Assembly: GCA_029248525.1 (NCBI GenBank)
Contig: JAQWJE010000049.1
Location: 861,836 to 925,835, forward strand
Direction: 5' to 3'
Origin: Candidatus Binatia bacterium
Lineage (GTDB): Bacteria > Desulfobacterota > Binatia > UBA12015
DNA length: 64,000 bases
Shown here: piece by piece, positions 28,989-37,698 of the stretch
Position numbering within the stretch: position 1 is the first letter of the stretch
Layout of the letters: each line of letters opens with the position of its first letter
The notes under the pieces: model-generated
What the model saw: the letters and a program-made list of their open reading frames with translations, nothing else
What the model was told of the DNA's origin: nothing
Database searches by the model: none
Translations under genes and position numbers: made by a program

Positions 28989-29239
28989 CTTGAAATGTAC
29001 TCCTGATCTTTTCTCGGGTCGCACTCTCGGTTGGTCCTGCTCTGCTGACCGGCGTTTCTTCAGGAATGCTCGATTGAGGACTCGGTGTAAAGCCGAAACG
29101 ATTTCGTTCCGAAGGAACATCCGTGTGGCGCCGGAAGCAACCGGCTTCGCTTGCCAGGATGGTCATTGGCCGGAACAGGGTCAGGAGTGCTCGATGGAGA
29201 GAGCTGCTTCCCGGGCCCCTGACGTTTCTTGCCGTTGGC

Positions 29240-30667
29240 TCAGATTTGCGGTTCGGGCGTAGCCGGCCGTCTGTCGAAAAAACGCGTGGCTTGCTCGAAC
29301 GCGTGGGCCAATTGCAGGAGTTCCCAGTCGCCGCGAGGGCGGCCCACCAACTGCAGTCCGACAGGGAGGCCGGATTCGGTGAAGCCTCCGGGGACCGACA
29401 GGGCGGGTACGGGCATCAGCGAGATCACGCAGCACGATTGCATCCATTGGAGATAGTTCTCCAGCCTTTGCCCCTCGATCTCTTCGACCCACTCGGTTTC
29501 GACCGCAAAGGGCGCGACCTGTACCGCGGGCAGAGCCAGAAAATCGAAGTTTGTGAAAAACTCCAAAAGTCCCTGGTAAAGATCGGCACGACGCGCCTCG
29601 GCCGCGGCGATCTCGACCGGGGTCAGGTTGATTCCCTGATCGATGTTCCAGCGAATCGTATCTTTGAGCATGGGCCGCGCTTCTTCCGGAACCGAGGCGA
29701 AGGCCCCGACGAACCGGGCCGAGCGCAAGGTCAGGAAGACCTCCTCGGCGCCGCGCAGATCCGGGGCGGCCTCTTCGACTTGGCAGTCGAGGTCGGCAAA
29801 GGTCTCGACGGATTTTGCGAGCACATCGCGAACTTCTCTCTCCACCGGGAGGAAACCGAGATCCGGCGACCAGGCGATCCGTCGGCCTCGGAAATCTGCT
29901 CGCAGATCCTCGCGAAAGTCGAATGCAGGGGCGGCATTCGAGAGCGGATCCCGAGGGTCGGCTCCTGCCATGACCGACAGGAGCAGGGCGACGTCGGTGG
30001 TCTCGCGCCCCATGGGGCCGAGGACCGCGAGGTCTTCGTAGAGGGCGCGCTTGGGATAGGCGGGAACGACTCCCGGTGAAACACGAAAACCGACCACGTT
30101 GCAGAAGCTGGCCGGGTTGCGCAACGAACCACCGAAGTCGCTGCCATCCGCGATCGGTAGCATTCGCGAAGCCAATGCCGCGGCAGCACCACCGCTGCTG
30201 CCGCCGACCGTTCGGGAAAGGTCGTAGGGATTACGGGTGGCCCCGAAAATCGGATTGAAGGTTTGGGAACCGGCGCCGAACTCCGGGGTATTGGTTTTTC
30301 CGATCACGATGGCGCCGGCGTCGCGCAGGCGCGTGACAAAGAGCTGGTCGTGATCGGGAACCCAATCGCTCAGCAGTGGCGATCCCTGGGTTGTGCGCAG
30401 GCCGCGGGTTTCGACCAGATCCTTGATCGCGATCGGTAGACCAAAGAGTGGACCGGGTTGTTCGCCGCGACTCAGTGCTGCATCCAGCAGCGCTGCCTGC
30501 TCCCGGGCACCGCTTTCATCCAGTGTGCAGATGGCGTTGATCGCAGGGTTGACCGCCTCAATTCTGGCAAGGAAGGCCTCGAGGACTTCGCTGCAGGTCC
30601 GACTGCGAGAGGTGATGTCGCGCACCAGATCTGCGGGCGAACTGTTCAGGATGGACTCGTCGACCAT
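29240..30667 (-). CDS. Amidase signature family enzyme
   Basis: A 475-residue hydrolase from the ATG at 30667. It has the Ser-cisSer-Lys triad: GLPIAIKDLVETRG with Lys82, VGGSSGGAAAALA with the cis-Ser157 and DGSDFGGSLRNPA with nucleophile Ser181. The family includes fatty-acid amide hydrolases, GatA and small-molecule amidases; there is no GatB/GatC nearby, so a catabolic amidase is more likely. The frame is open upstream to 30775, but sequence before the chosen start shows no family similarity. Confidence 0.85.
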   Translation of the reverse strand: MVDESILNSSPADLVRDITSRSRTCSEVLEAFLARIEAVNPAINAICTLDESGAREQAALLDAALSRGEQPGPLFGLPIAIKDLVETRGLRTTQGSPLLSDWVPDHDQLFVTRLRDAGAIVIGKTNTPEFGAGSQTFNPIFGATRNPYDLSRTVGGSSGGAAAALASRMLPIADGSDFGGSLRNPASFCNVVGFRVSPGVVPAYPKRALYEDLAVLGPMGRETTDVALLLSVMAGADPRDPLSNAAPAFDFREDLRADFRGRRIAWSPDLGFLPVEREVRDVLAKSVETFADLDCQVEEAAPDLRGAEEVFLTLRSARFVGAFASVPEEARPMLKDTIRWNIDQGINLTPVEIAAAEARRADLYQGLLEFFTNFDFLALPAVQVAPFAVETEWVEEIEGQRLENYLQWMQSCCVISLMPVPALSVPGGFTESGLPVGLQLVGRPRGDWELLQLAHAFEQATRFFDRRPATPEPQI

Positions 30668-30953
30668 GAAACTTCTATAGGATCGATTCGGTTCGGGTTC
30701 CACAGTTGGCGAAACGCAGACGGTGAAATACGCGCCCTGAGGATTGCGCACGGCAATGCGTGTCTCTAAAATCACGCCAACTCATCAAGAGGATCTCGAG
30801 CCCACGGAGGGCGTTGACGGATCGCCAACCGGACCGCGCGCAGGGCGCGGAGCACGGTGGATTCCTCCGGAACGATGCATCCGCATCGAATGATGGGCGG
30901 CGCACTCGGATTTCTTTCCGGCGGCCCGCTCCAGGGACGCAAGGAGAGAAGAA

Positions 30954-31451
30954 ATGTCGAGATATGCAGATGATTGGGTCAGCTTTGACCCGCGGGCTGC
31001 CAAGGACCGGGTTGCGCATTGGCGCGAGCTGGATGACTTGAGTGCAAGCGTGGAAAGTTTGCGACCGCGGCTCCCCGATCTGGACGAGGACGCGCTGTTG
31101 TTGATCGCCGTGATGGGCCGGGCTTTGCACCATCTGACTCGGAAACACGGATGCATGACGTATATGCGTCTTGCGGGTGACTATGACAATGCCAAGACGG
31201 CGGTCCATTTGATGCGCCGCCATTCGCAGAACTGCGAGGAGGGAAACCCGTATTTCCGGTGGCTCAGTGTTTATGGTTGGTGGCTGATTTTCGATCAACC
31301 CAGCAGCGGCTATCGGATGCGTGGGGGAGGATGGGACGAGGTGCGGGTCGAGGATTATCTCGACGGCCTGTTTGCGGGGATTCCCGACCATGCACCGGCC
31401 AATCCGAAACTACCGCCGCCGGGGCCGCTGCCTCCAGCATTGAAAAATTGA
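30954..31451 (+). CDS. Hypothetical protein, 165 residues
   Basis: I do not recognise this protein. It is soluble, begins MSRYADDWVSFDPRAAKDRV, is rich in Trp, Arg and His (ALHHLTRKHGCMTYMRL; LMRRHSQNC) and ends in a Pro-rich tail. AAGGAGAG is close before the ATG and codon use resembles its neighbours, so it is likely a real gene. It ends at a strong terminator hairpin shared with the PQQ dehydrogenase. Confidence 0.6.
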   Translation: MSRYADDWVSFDPRAAKDRVAHWRELDDLSASVESLRPRLPDLDEDALLLIAVMGRALHHLTRKHGCMTYMRLAGDYDNAKTAVHLMRRHSQNCEEGNPYFRWLSVYGWWLIFDQPSSGYRMRGGGWDEVRVEDYLDGLFAGIPDHAPANPKLPPPGPLPPALKN

Positions 31452-31458
31452 TCGGTGG

Positions 31459-31507
31459 GCCTCGGGGACTGTGCTGCTGTCCCCGAGGCTGTCCGAGTAG
31501 TTTTTTT
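31459..31507. terminator. Bidirectional terminator between convergent genes
   Basis: Perfect 11-bp arms GCCTCGGGGAC (31459-31469) and GTCCCCGAGGC (31479-31489) with a 9-base loop. On the plus strand a run of seven T follows 11 bases later (31501-31507); on the minus strand the A5 at 31443-31447 gives a T5 after the stem. It sits exactly between the ends of the 165-residue gene and the PQQ sugar dehydrogenase. Confidence 0.75.
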
Positions 31508-31536
31508 CCTGTTCCGCGACAAAAGCGATATATTCA

Positions 31537-32733
31537 TCAGCGGCCGATGCGCAGGATCACATCCTTGTTTTCCGGGCAGTCGCCGCGTCCGTCGCAATTG
31601 CTGGTGGTTACGTACAGGCCGCCATCGGGCCCCATGATCACATCGCGGAGCCGCCCATATTCGCCCAGCAGGTAGACCTCGGAGAGCGTCACATTGCCGA
31701 CGGCGTCGAGACGAATTCGGTGCAGATGACCGGTGGCCCCGCCGAATCCGAGTACGCCGATCAAAGCATCCCCCTTCCACTGTGGGATCTCGTCCCCGGT
31801 GTAGATGGCCAGACCGCCGGGGGGCATGGCTTCCTTCCAGCTCATGGAAGGCGCTGCGAGGCCGGGTCCGGTCTCGCAGCCGGTGATCGCTGGCCATCCG
31901 AGGTTTTCGCCGGCATCGGCAATATTGATTTCGTCCAGACCGCGGAGTCCGAACTCGAAACTGGGGCCATGGTCGACCAGAACCATCCGCCCGTCCTCCC
32001 GCCAGTCGATTCCCTGACTATTGCGCACGCCAATCAACCAGGCCGCGCTATCGGGGAAGGGGTTGTCCTCGGGGATACCGCCGTCCGGATCGATGCGCAG
32101 CACCTTGCCGGCCAAACTGGCGGGATCCGGCGCGAGGTCGGGGACGCCGGCGTCGCCCATGGTGGCGTAGAGCATCCCGTCGGACCCGAAGCGCAGACGT
32201 CCGCCATCGTGGTAACGGTTGGCGGGCATGCCTTCGAGAATCGTTCGATCCAGAGCAGCTTGCCGGCCATCTTCCGCGAGAATGTAGCGCTCGATGCGGT
32301 TGTTGAGCTCACCATCGTCGGTCCCTGTGTAGAAGAGATAGAAGTAGTTGTTTTCCGAGAATTCGGGGTGGATCGCCAGCCCTAGAAGGCCGCCTTCTCC
32401 GGCGCGCGCAGCCGGAACCGTGATCACTGGCTGTGGGTCGAGTACGCCCTGAGGATCGATGCGGCGTACATCACCTCCGCGTTCGGTAACCAGCCAGCTC
32501 CCATCGGGGAGAAAGCCGATCGACCAGGGGATCTCGAGACCGGATACCGCGACCTCGACATCGATATCCACTTGCCCCTGAGGGCCGAAACCTTCTTCGA
32601 TCAGTTGGCAGCTATAGTCCAGCGGGACCGGCGCGGGTTCGGGTTGCGGTTCCGCACTATTGCCCGAGCAGCCTCCCAGGAGTGCCATTGCCAAGATCCC
32701 TGTCGCCAATCCGTGAACCGAAGAATGTCCCAT
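31537..32733 (-). CDS. PQQ-dependent sugar dehydrogenase, lipoprotein
   Basis: A 398-residue protein from the ATG at 32733, with a lipoprotein signal ending LLGGC. The six-bladed propeller of the glucose/sorbosone dehydrogenase family is shown by GLEIPWSIGFLPDGSWLVTER, GEGGLLGLAIHPEF, RYHDGGRLRFGSDGMLYATMGD and LIGVRNSQGIDWR. Such enzymes oxidise aldoses in the periplasm with PQQ. No pqq synthesis genes are in the window. The frame is open to 32961 but that would run over the next gene. Confidence 0.85.
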   Translation of the reverse strand: MGHSSVHGLATGILAMALLGGCSGNSAEPQPEPAPVPLDYSCQLIEEGFGPQGQVDIDVEVAVSGLEIPWSIGFLPDGSWLVTERGGDVRRIDPQGVLDPQPVITVPAARAGEGGLLGLAIHPEFSENNYFYLFYTGTDDGELNNRIERYILAEDGRQAALDRTILEGMPANRYHDGGRLRFGSDGMLYATMGDAGVPDLAPDPASLAGKVLRIDPDGGIPEDNPFPDSAAWLIGVRNSQGIDWREDGRMVLVDHGPSFEFGLRGLDEINIADAGENLGWPAITGCETGPGLAAPSMSWKEAMPPGGLAIYTGDEIPQWKGDALIGVLGFGGATGHLHRIRLDAVGNVTLSEVYLLGEYGRLRDVIMGPDGGLYVTTSNCDGRGDCPENKDVILRIGR

Positions 32734-32878
32734 ACCTTCAGCTAATCGCAAGACGGCGCCGGTTGCCAGCTTTCCCGGCCGGACTGAATCGGGGGATGGG
32801 AGGAAGGTCCGGCCGGCCATGGGTTGCAAGGGGGTTTCTTCTGAAGGGATCGAGCGCACCCTTGCGGGGATTATGCGA

Positions 32879-33976
32879 TCAGCCGATCGCAGCGAGCGCG
32901 TCGAGATCGGCCACGGCGGTCGCGGTCCGCTCGATATTTTTTGCCGTGACTTCTTCCCCATAGTTTGCGGGCGGGCAGATCAGCCAGCCGATCACCAGGC
33001 CCCATAGAGAGGCTTTGCGACAGAGCAGCCAAGCCTCCTCGAAGGACGGCACCGGATCGGCGCCATGCTCCCGCAAGGCATCGAGATAGAAGCGCACCAG
33101 GTCGGTTTGATGCGTCCGGCGCACTTCGGTCGGGAGTGCTGTGACCATTAAATAGGTGATGTCTGCGGCAAAGCAGCCACGAGTCATTAACTGCCAGTCC
33201 AGAAACCCACCGCGTTCGTTGGGCAGAAGGTAGGTGTTGCCGATATGCGTGTCGCCGTGCAGCACAGTCGCTGGCAGGCTGGCCTGTTCTTCACGGACGA
33301 TTGTCAGGGAATCCCAAAGTTGGCGGACCGAACGCCCGAGCGGGGCGATCAGTTCCTGTTTGAAGGGATGCATGTCGACCTGGCTCTGTACGAACTCGTA
33401 GCCAAAATTTGTGAAAATGGTCTGCATGCCGCCCGCAAGCGGTGTGGGGATCCACTGCAGATCGGTGGCAAATCGGTTGCTGCGCCAGAAATGAGCATGC
33501 AGTCGTGCCAGTTGTCCCAACAGCGATTTCACCTCGCTGAGGCTCACGGTTTCGGTGGCCTTGGGAAAGCGCGCACCGCGCCGCTCGAGGTCTTCCATCA
33601 GGATGCCGAAATTTCCGGCCTCGCCACTGAATTGGGCGCCAAAGGAAAGTGGCGTTTCCATTTGGATTTCGGGCTGGATCTCGCCGTAGAAACGCACCTC
33701 GGTCTCGTACATCTCGGGCGGGGCATGGGGGCCGACCAGCATGGTCTTCAGGATCAACCGCGTGGGCAAGTCCGATGGTGCCCCTGCGGCATAGACCAGC
33801 TCGAGCACAACGCGGTCGGCGGTAGAGGCAACGCCTTCGCCGGCATATTTTGTCGTGAGGATCTGGAAATCTTCCACGACCACGCCCGGAATCCGAGCCG
33901 AGATTGCCCGGGTCAGGACCTCCTTGTCGAGGTCGGCGACATCGGCCGGGAATACTATGTCCGGATGCGATGACAT
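32879..33976 (-). CDS. Phosphotransferase, ecdysteroid-kinase-like/APH family
   Basis: A 365-residue protein with a protein-kinase-like small-molecule kinase fold. VLHGDTHIGNTYLL is the catalytic loop (HGDxxxxN) and GGFLDWQLMTRG the metal-binding Asp-Trp-Gln segment, as in the ecdysteroid-kinase-like (CHK/DUF1679) subgroup and aminoglycoside phosphotransferases. The acceptor is unknown; bacterial members often sit near hydrolase and dehydrogenase genes. Divergent from the small ORF/TPR pair, with a 9-bp inverted repeat between. Confidence 0.8.
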   Translation of the reverse strand: MSSHPDIVFPADVADLDKEVLTRAISARIPGVVVEDFQILTTKYAGEGVASTADRVVLELVYAAGAPSDLPTRLILKTMLVGPHAPPEMYETEVRFYGEIQPEIQMETPLSFGAQFSGEAGNFGILMEDLERRGARFPKATETVSLSEVKSLLGQLARLHAHFWRSNRFATDLQWIPTPLAGGMQTIFTNFGYEFVQSQVDMHPFKQELIAPLGRSVRQLWDSLTIVREEQASLPATVLHGDTHIGNTYLLPNERGGFLDWQLMTRGCFAADITYLMVTALPTEVRRTHQTDLVRFYLDALREHGADPVPSFEEAWLLCRKASLWGLVIGWLICPPANYGEEVTAKNIERTATAVADLDALAAIG

Positions 33977-34028
33977 GGTGAGGTGATTCGATAGTCGGGT
34001 GTTTTAACAGCGACGCGGGTTTTGCCGG

Positions 34029-34069
34029 CGACGAGACGGCTTCGGCGGCCGGGCTGGACGGTCTCGTCG
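34029..34069. repeat. Inverted repeat CGACGAGAC..GTCTCGTCG
   Basis: Perfect 9-bp arms (34029-34037 and 34061-34069) around 23 bp, in the gap between divergent genes. It could be an operator for a looping regulator or a transcript hairpin; nothing decides between these. Confidence 0.4.
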
Positions 34070-34218
34070 AGCAATATCGAGGAGTTCATGGCTTCTGTTT
34101 GAGCCCAACAGCCTGAGCGTTGCAAGCGGGCAGCAGCCTTCGGCTCCTGTCGACCTTGGTAGCCTCTTCTGCGATAACGCTGTACTGGATTTGCCGGAGC
34201 TCAACAGGGAGAAGATGA

Positions 34219-34371
34219 ATGATCCGACGGGGCTATATATTTCTGGCTTTGCTGGGGCTCCGGCAAGCTTTTTTCAGCTGCTATCGGTCCGGCGAAGGTC
34301 CATTGACCCCCGAAGAGATCGCCGAGGTGATGGAGCGGGCCTCGGCTCGGTTCTCCGGAGGTCGAGTATGA
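34219..34371 (+). CDS. Small 50-residue membrane or lipoprotein-like protein
   Basis: A short frame with a good ribosome site (GGGAG) before its ATG. It starts MIRRGYIFLALLGL, a basic-hydrophobic signal, reaches a Cys at 21 and continues into a charged helix (TPEEIAEVMERASARFSGG). Its TGA overlaps the ATG of the TPR gene at 34368 (ATGA), so the two are probably translationally coupled. I do not recognise a family. It may be a small partner or leader peptide of the TPR protein. Confidence 0.5.
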   Translation: MIRRGYIFLALLGLRQAFFSCYRSGEGPLTPEEIAEVMERASARFSGGRV

Positions 34372-36080
34372 GGGCGAGGCTGCATCGAGGTTGGTCGATC
34401 GCACTTCTGTTGGCGTTGTTTTGTCTGGCAGGGGTGAGCCACGACACGAGAGCTGCCGAATCTTCCGCGCAAGAAAACTCGGGCGGACAGCCGTTGGCGG
34501 TTCTGGTTGAGGGTTCGGGGACCTATGGTCGCTCGGGTACGGCGCAGACAGCCGCGGCCCAGAGCTTTTTTGATCAGGGATTGCGTCTGGTCTGGGGCTA
34601 TTATGCGGTCGAGGCGGCGGCCTCGTTTCAGGAAGCCCTGCGGCTGGAGCCCGATAATGCCATGCTCTATTGGGGCCTTGCGCTGGCGATCAGCCCCAAT
34701 CCGAACAGTCGCTATCAGGGCGTCCCGGATGATCCGAAAGGAGAGGGGCGCAAGGCCATTCAATGGGCGCTTGCCCTGTCGGCGGGCACCGAATCCAGGC
34801 AGCGCGACTTTATCGAAGCTATGGCAATTCGCTACGATACGAGCCGATTCCCCGAGCGCGATGCGCGGGACGATGCCTATGTCGCAGCTGCTCTCGCGCT
34901 TGCCGAGAAGTACCCGGACGACCCGGATGCGGTTGCTCTTTATGCGGATGCGGTGATGACCCGCACGCCATGGTTGTATTGGGATGCCGATGGCGCCGCT
35001 ATTGCGCCGCTGGACGATGTGGTCACTCGTCTGGATGCGGTGCTCGAGAAGGCAACGGACCATCCGGGTGCGAATCATCTTTATATTCATATTCTGGAAT
35101 CCTCGCCGAATCCCGCCCGCGCCTTGCCTCATGCCGATCGCCTCGAAAGTCTGATGCCGAAAGCCGGGCATATTGTGCACATGCCCTCGCATATCTACGT
35201 ACGCCTCGGCCTGTATGATCAGGCGATTGCCAGCAATCAGCGATCCCTCGCGGCCGATCGTTATTTCGTCGAGGCGTGGGGTGACTCCCCGCTACCGGAC
35301 GTCACGACTTACAAGCTGTCCGCGCGCATGCACCCCGGGCATGCAAATGACTTCATTCGATTTGCCGCGACCTCGCAGGGGAACTACCAGCGCGCCATTA
35401 CGTCCGCGCGCGCGGTAGCAAAAGGGGCCTCCGAGGAGCGGCTTCTCGTCAATGGGCGCGCGCAGCTGGCGGTGGCAAACGTGTGGCTGGTGAACAAGAT
35501 CTTCGGCAAATGGGATGCGGTGCTGGCCGAAAAAAGACGCGGTGAAGGCATCGCCTATCTCGATGGCATCTGGCATTACACGCGGGGCAGTGCCTTGGCT
35601 GCCCGGGGCGATCTTGTCGCAGCCGCACGCGAGCTGGACGGGCTGCGCAAGGCTGCGGCCCGCGCCGCCCGCGAAAAGGTGCGTGGCTTTGTCAATCCCC
35701 CAGCGACGTTGCTCGCATTGGCAACCGAGGGTCTTGTTGGTGAAATTGCCGAAGTCCGGGGCGAGAATGCGAAGGCTGTCCAGGCCTACGCGAAAGCTGT
35801 GGCCGTGCAGGATGGCATGCGCTTCATCGAGCCTCCGGATTGGCCGCAGCCGATGCGCCTCTATCTGGGTGCGGCACTTTTGCGCTCTGGAGACCCCCAG
35901 GCGGCCGAGCAGGTCTATTCCGAGGACCTTGCGTGGAATCAGAATAGCGGATGGGCTCTCCGTGGTCTCGCTCAGAGTTTGCGCGAACAGGGTAAAGTCG
36001 AAGAGGCCACGAAGGCCGAGGTGGATTTCCGCAAGAGTTGGCAAAGTGCCGACGTCCCACTCGCGGCATCACGGTTCTAG
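34368..36080 (+). CDS. Exported tetratricopeptide repeat protein
   Basis: A 570-residue protein from the ATG at 34368, which has GGAGG 8 bp upstream and gives a clear signal peptide (SIALLLALFCLAGVSHDTRA). TPR-like units follow: YYAVEAAASFQEALRLEPDNAMLYWGLAL, AAALALAEKYPDDPDAVALYADA, and near the C-terminus LYLGAALLRSGDPQAAEQVYSEDLAWNQNS. Such proteins scaffold protein interactions in the periplasm. The frame is open further upstream (34191) but in sequence used by a small overlapping gene. Confidence 0.75.
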   Translation: MRARLHRGWSIALLLALFCLAGVSHDTRAAESSAQENSGGQPLAVLVEGSGTYGRSGTAQTAAAQSFFDQGLRLVWGYYAVEAAASFQEALRLEPDNAMLYWGLALAISPNPNSRYQGVPDDPKGEGRKAIQWALALSAGTESRQRDFIEAMAIRYDTSRFPERDARDDAYVAAALALAEKYPDDPDAVALYADAVMTRTPWLYWDADGAAIAPLDDVVTRLDAVLEKATDHPGANHLYIHILESSPNPARALPHADRLESLMPKAGHIVHMPSHIYVRLGLYDQAIASNQRSLAADRYFVEAWGDSPLPDVTTYKLSARMHPGHANDFIRFAATSQGNYQRAITSARAVAKGASEERLLVNGRAQLAVANVWLVNKIFGKWDAVLAEKRRGEGIAYLDGIWHYTRGSALAARGDLVAAARELDGLRKAAARAAREKVRGFVNPPATLLALATEGLVGEIAEVRGENAKAVQAYAKAVAVQDGMRFIEPPDWPQPMRLYLGAALLRSGDPQAAEQVYSEDLAWNQNSGWALRGLAQSLREQGKVEEATKAEVDFRKSWQSADVPLAASRF

Positions 36081-36086
36081 CCAACG

Positions 36087-36109
36087 GCCGCCCGTCCTGA
36101 ATGGGCGGC
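36087..36109 (+). terminator. GC-rich hairpin after the TPR gene
   Basis: GCCGCCC (36087-36093) and GGGCGGC (36103-36109) pair perfectly around 9 bases, starting 7 bp after the stop codon. No T-run follows, so it is a terminator candidate or mRNA 3' stabiliser only. Confidence 0.4.
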
Positions 36110-36382
36110 GCTAGGGTGGGGTATTGCTCGAAGATATCTTCATTCAACACGGCAATGGTTTCTCGAGCTTGCGCGATTCCCCCATGATTCCCGAATGGTT
36201 GACGGAGGTGCCTCCCCCATGCGCCGTAGCAAATGCGCACCTGCTCCAGCCTTCAAGATGGACCGGAATCTTGCTTGATGGGCCTTGGATACGATACAGG
36301 AACGAACGGCGGCAGTAATGGCGTCAGGTCCTCGGGATTAGGTATCCACAGGGGTTGGTCAGAAGACCGGGAGGTCAAGTCG
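36110..36382. other. Intergenic stretch before the lipoprotein hydrolase
   Basis: With the hairpin, about 300 bp lie between the TPR gene and the next start. No gene is supported; the upstream part of the following frame (from 36233) shows no signal or motif and is read as leader sequence. Confidence 0.4.
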
Positions 36383-37570
36383 ATGGTTGCACCGAATTTA
36401 GTTCGATTTTTTTTGCCGCTTGCATTCACTCTGATGATATTTCTCGTCGGATGCGGATCGAGTGATTCCGGTTCGGCGAACAATGTGGAGGGTCTGCCTC
36501 GAAAGGGTTCGTTTGGGGTCGGGCGGGTAACCCTGAATCTGGCGGATGAGAGTCGTGTCACGCCCGCGACCAAAAACTCGGCAGTGCTGGAGTCCCGAAC
36601 ATTGGTCACCGATGTCTACTATCCTGCTGCGAGCGGCAAGCCTGGTGCGGTGTCCCAAGGCGCGCCGCCGGCCGCGGGCAAAGGCCCGTTTCCATTGCTG
36701 GTCGTCGCACATGGCTTGTTTGGCAGTCGCACGAATTTCACCGGGACGCTGGGGCTTCTTGCCAGTCGTGGCTATGTGGTGGCCGCGCTCGATTTTCCGC
36801 TGACGAATTTTTCTACCTACACTTCGCAGACAGTCTGGCTTCCCGATCTCTTTGACCAGCCACTCGATATATCGTTTGTCATCGATAGCCTCACAGGTTC
36901 CGGCGATCCCGCCGCCAACGAGTTCGCGGGAATCGTGGATGGAGACCGAATCGGTCTGGTGGGGCATTCTTTTGGCGGGGCTACGGTTCTCCTGACCGGG
37001 TTTTCCGGTGTTATCTCGGATCCGCGGGTCGATGCGATTGTGGCGCTCTCTCCGTTTACCTGTTTCTTCGGCGCCGAGAGCTTTGCCAACGGAACAGCTC
37101 CGGTGTTGTTGCTGCACGGAACCAGCGACGCGATTCTCGAGAGGGTCTGGAGTGACGAACTCGACGAGTTCTTGCCGGCGACTCAGGTCTACGGGCGCAT
37201 TGTCGGAGGCGATCATATGGGATTTGTGTCCGACCCGACACGTCCCGAGGGGGAGCGGGATATGGAGTTCGCGGAGGTGGTCTCCAGCGCCGAGGAAGCC
37301 GCGACGGACTCGCTGGCCGAGTTTGCCTTGGCGGCGGTCGCTGTCGTTCCGGGGACGGACTTGGCTCGCTGTGCACTTCGTCCGTTGATCGCGCTTCCGA
37401 ATCCGGATTTGGATCCCTTGATATCGATGGACCGGCAGCGCGCGATCAGCGAAGCATCCATGATCGCGTTTTTCGACGCCTATGTCCGCGACAATGCGGA
37501 AGCAGAGGCGTTCCTGTTTGATGGCTTGCAGGATTTGGCGCCGGAGATGCAAGTGACAACGAAGCAGTGA
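36383..37570 (+). CDS. Lipoprotein alpha/beta hydrolase, PAF-acetylhydrolase/chlorophyllase-like
   Basis: A 395-residue protein from the ATG at 36383, with GGGAGG upstream and a lipoprotein signal ending IFLVGC. The core has LLVVAHGLFGSRTNF (oxyanion loop) and GLVGHSFGGATVLL (nucleophile Ser in GHSFG), followed by Asp (LHGTSDAIL) and His (GGDHMGFV) in triad order. Family resemblance is to secreted platelet-activating-factor acetylhydrolase or chlorophyllase-type esterases. A periplasmic or surface esterase is likely. Confidence 0.8.
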   Translation: MVAPNLVRFFLPLAFTLMIFLVGCGSSDSGSANNVEGLPRKGSFGVGRVTLNLADESRVTPATKNSAVLESRTLVTDVYYPAASGKPGAVSQGAPPAAGKGPFPLLVVAHGLFGSRTNFTGTLGLLASRGYVVAALDFPLTNFSTYTSQTVWLPDLFDQPLDISFVIDSLTGSGDPAANEFAGIVDGDRIGLVGHSFGGATVLLTGFSGVISDPRVDAIVALSPFTCFFGAESFANGTAPVLLLHGTSDAILERVWSDELDEFLPATQVYGRIVGGDHMGFVSDPTRPEGERDMEFAEVVSSAEEAATDSLAEFALAAVAVVPGTDLARCALRPLIALPNPDLDPLISMDRQRAISEASMIAFFDAYVRDNAEAEAFLFDGLQDLAPEMQVTTKQ

Positions 37571-37661
37571 AATCTTGAGTGGCAAGGCGAGTCCTCACGC
37601 ACGCGCCTGCGCTGTTTCGATCGGTCGCCGGTGCTTTCCGATACGCTCGAATGAAGTTCCG

Positions 37662-37691
37662 TTGACAAGGTCCGCTGCAGCATCACATAAG
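37662..37691 (+). promoter_or_regulatory. Candidate sigma-70-like promoter
   Basis: TTGACA (37662-37667), an 18-bp spacer and CATAAG (37686-37691) lie just before the acyltransferase ATG at 37699. If used, the transcript would be nearly leaderless. Sequence resemblance only. Confidence 0.3.
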
Positions 37692-37698
37692 GGCTGAG

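Noticed and set aside
29123..30079. 318-residue plus-strand frame
   Set aside because: Antisense to the amidase with its complete catalytic triad.
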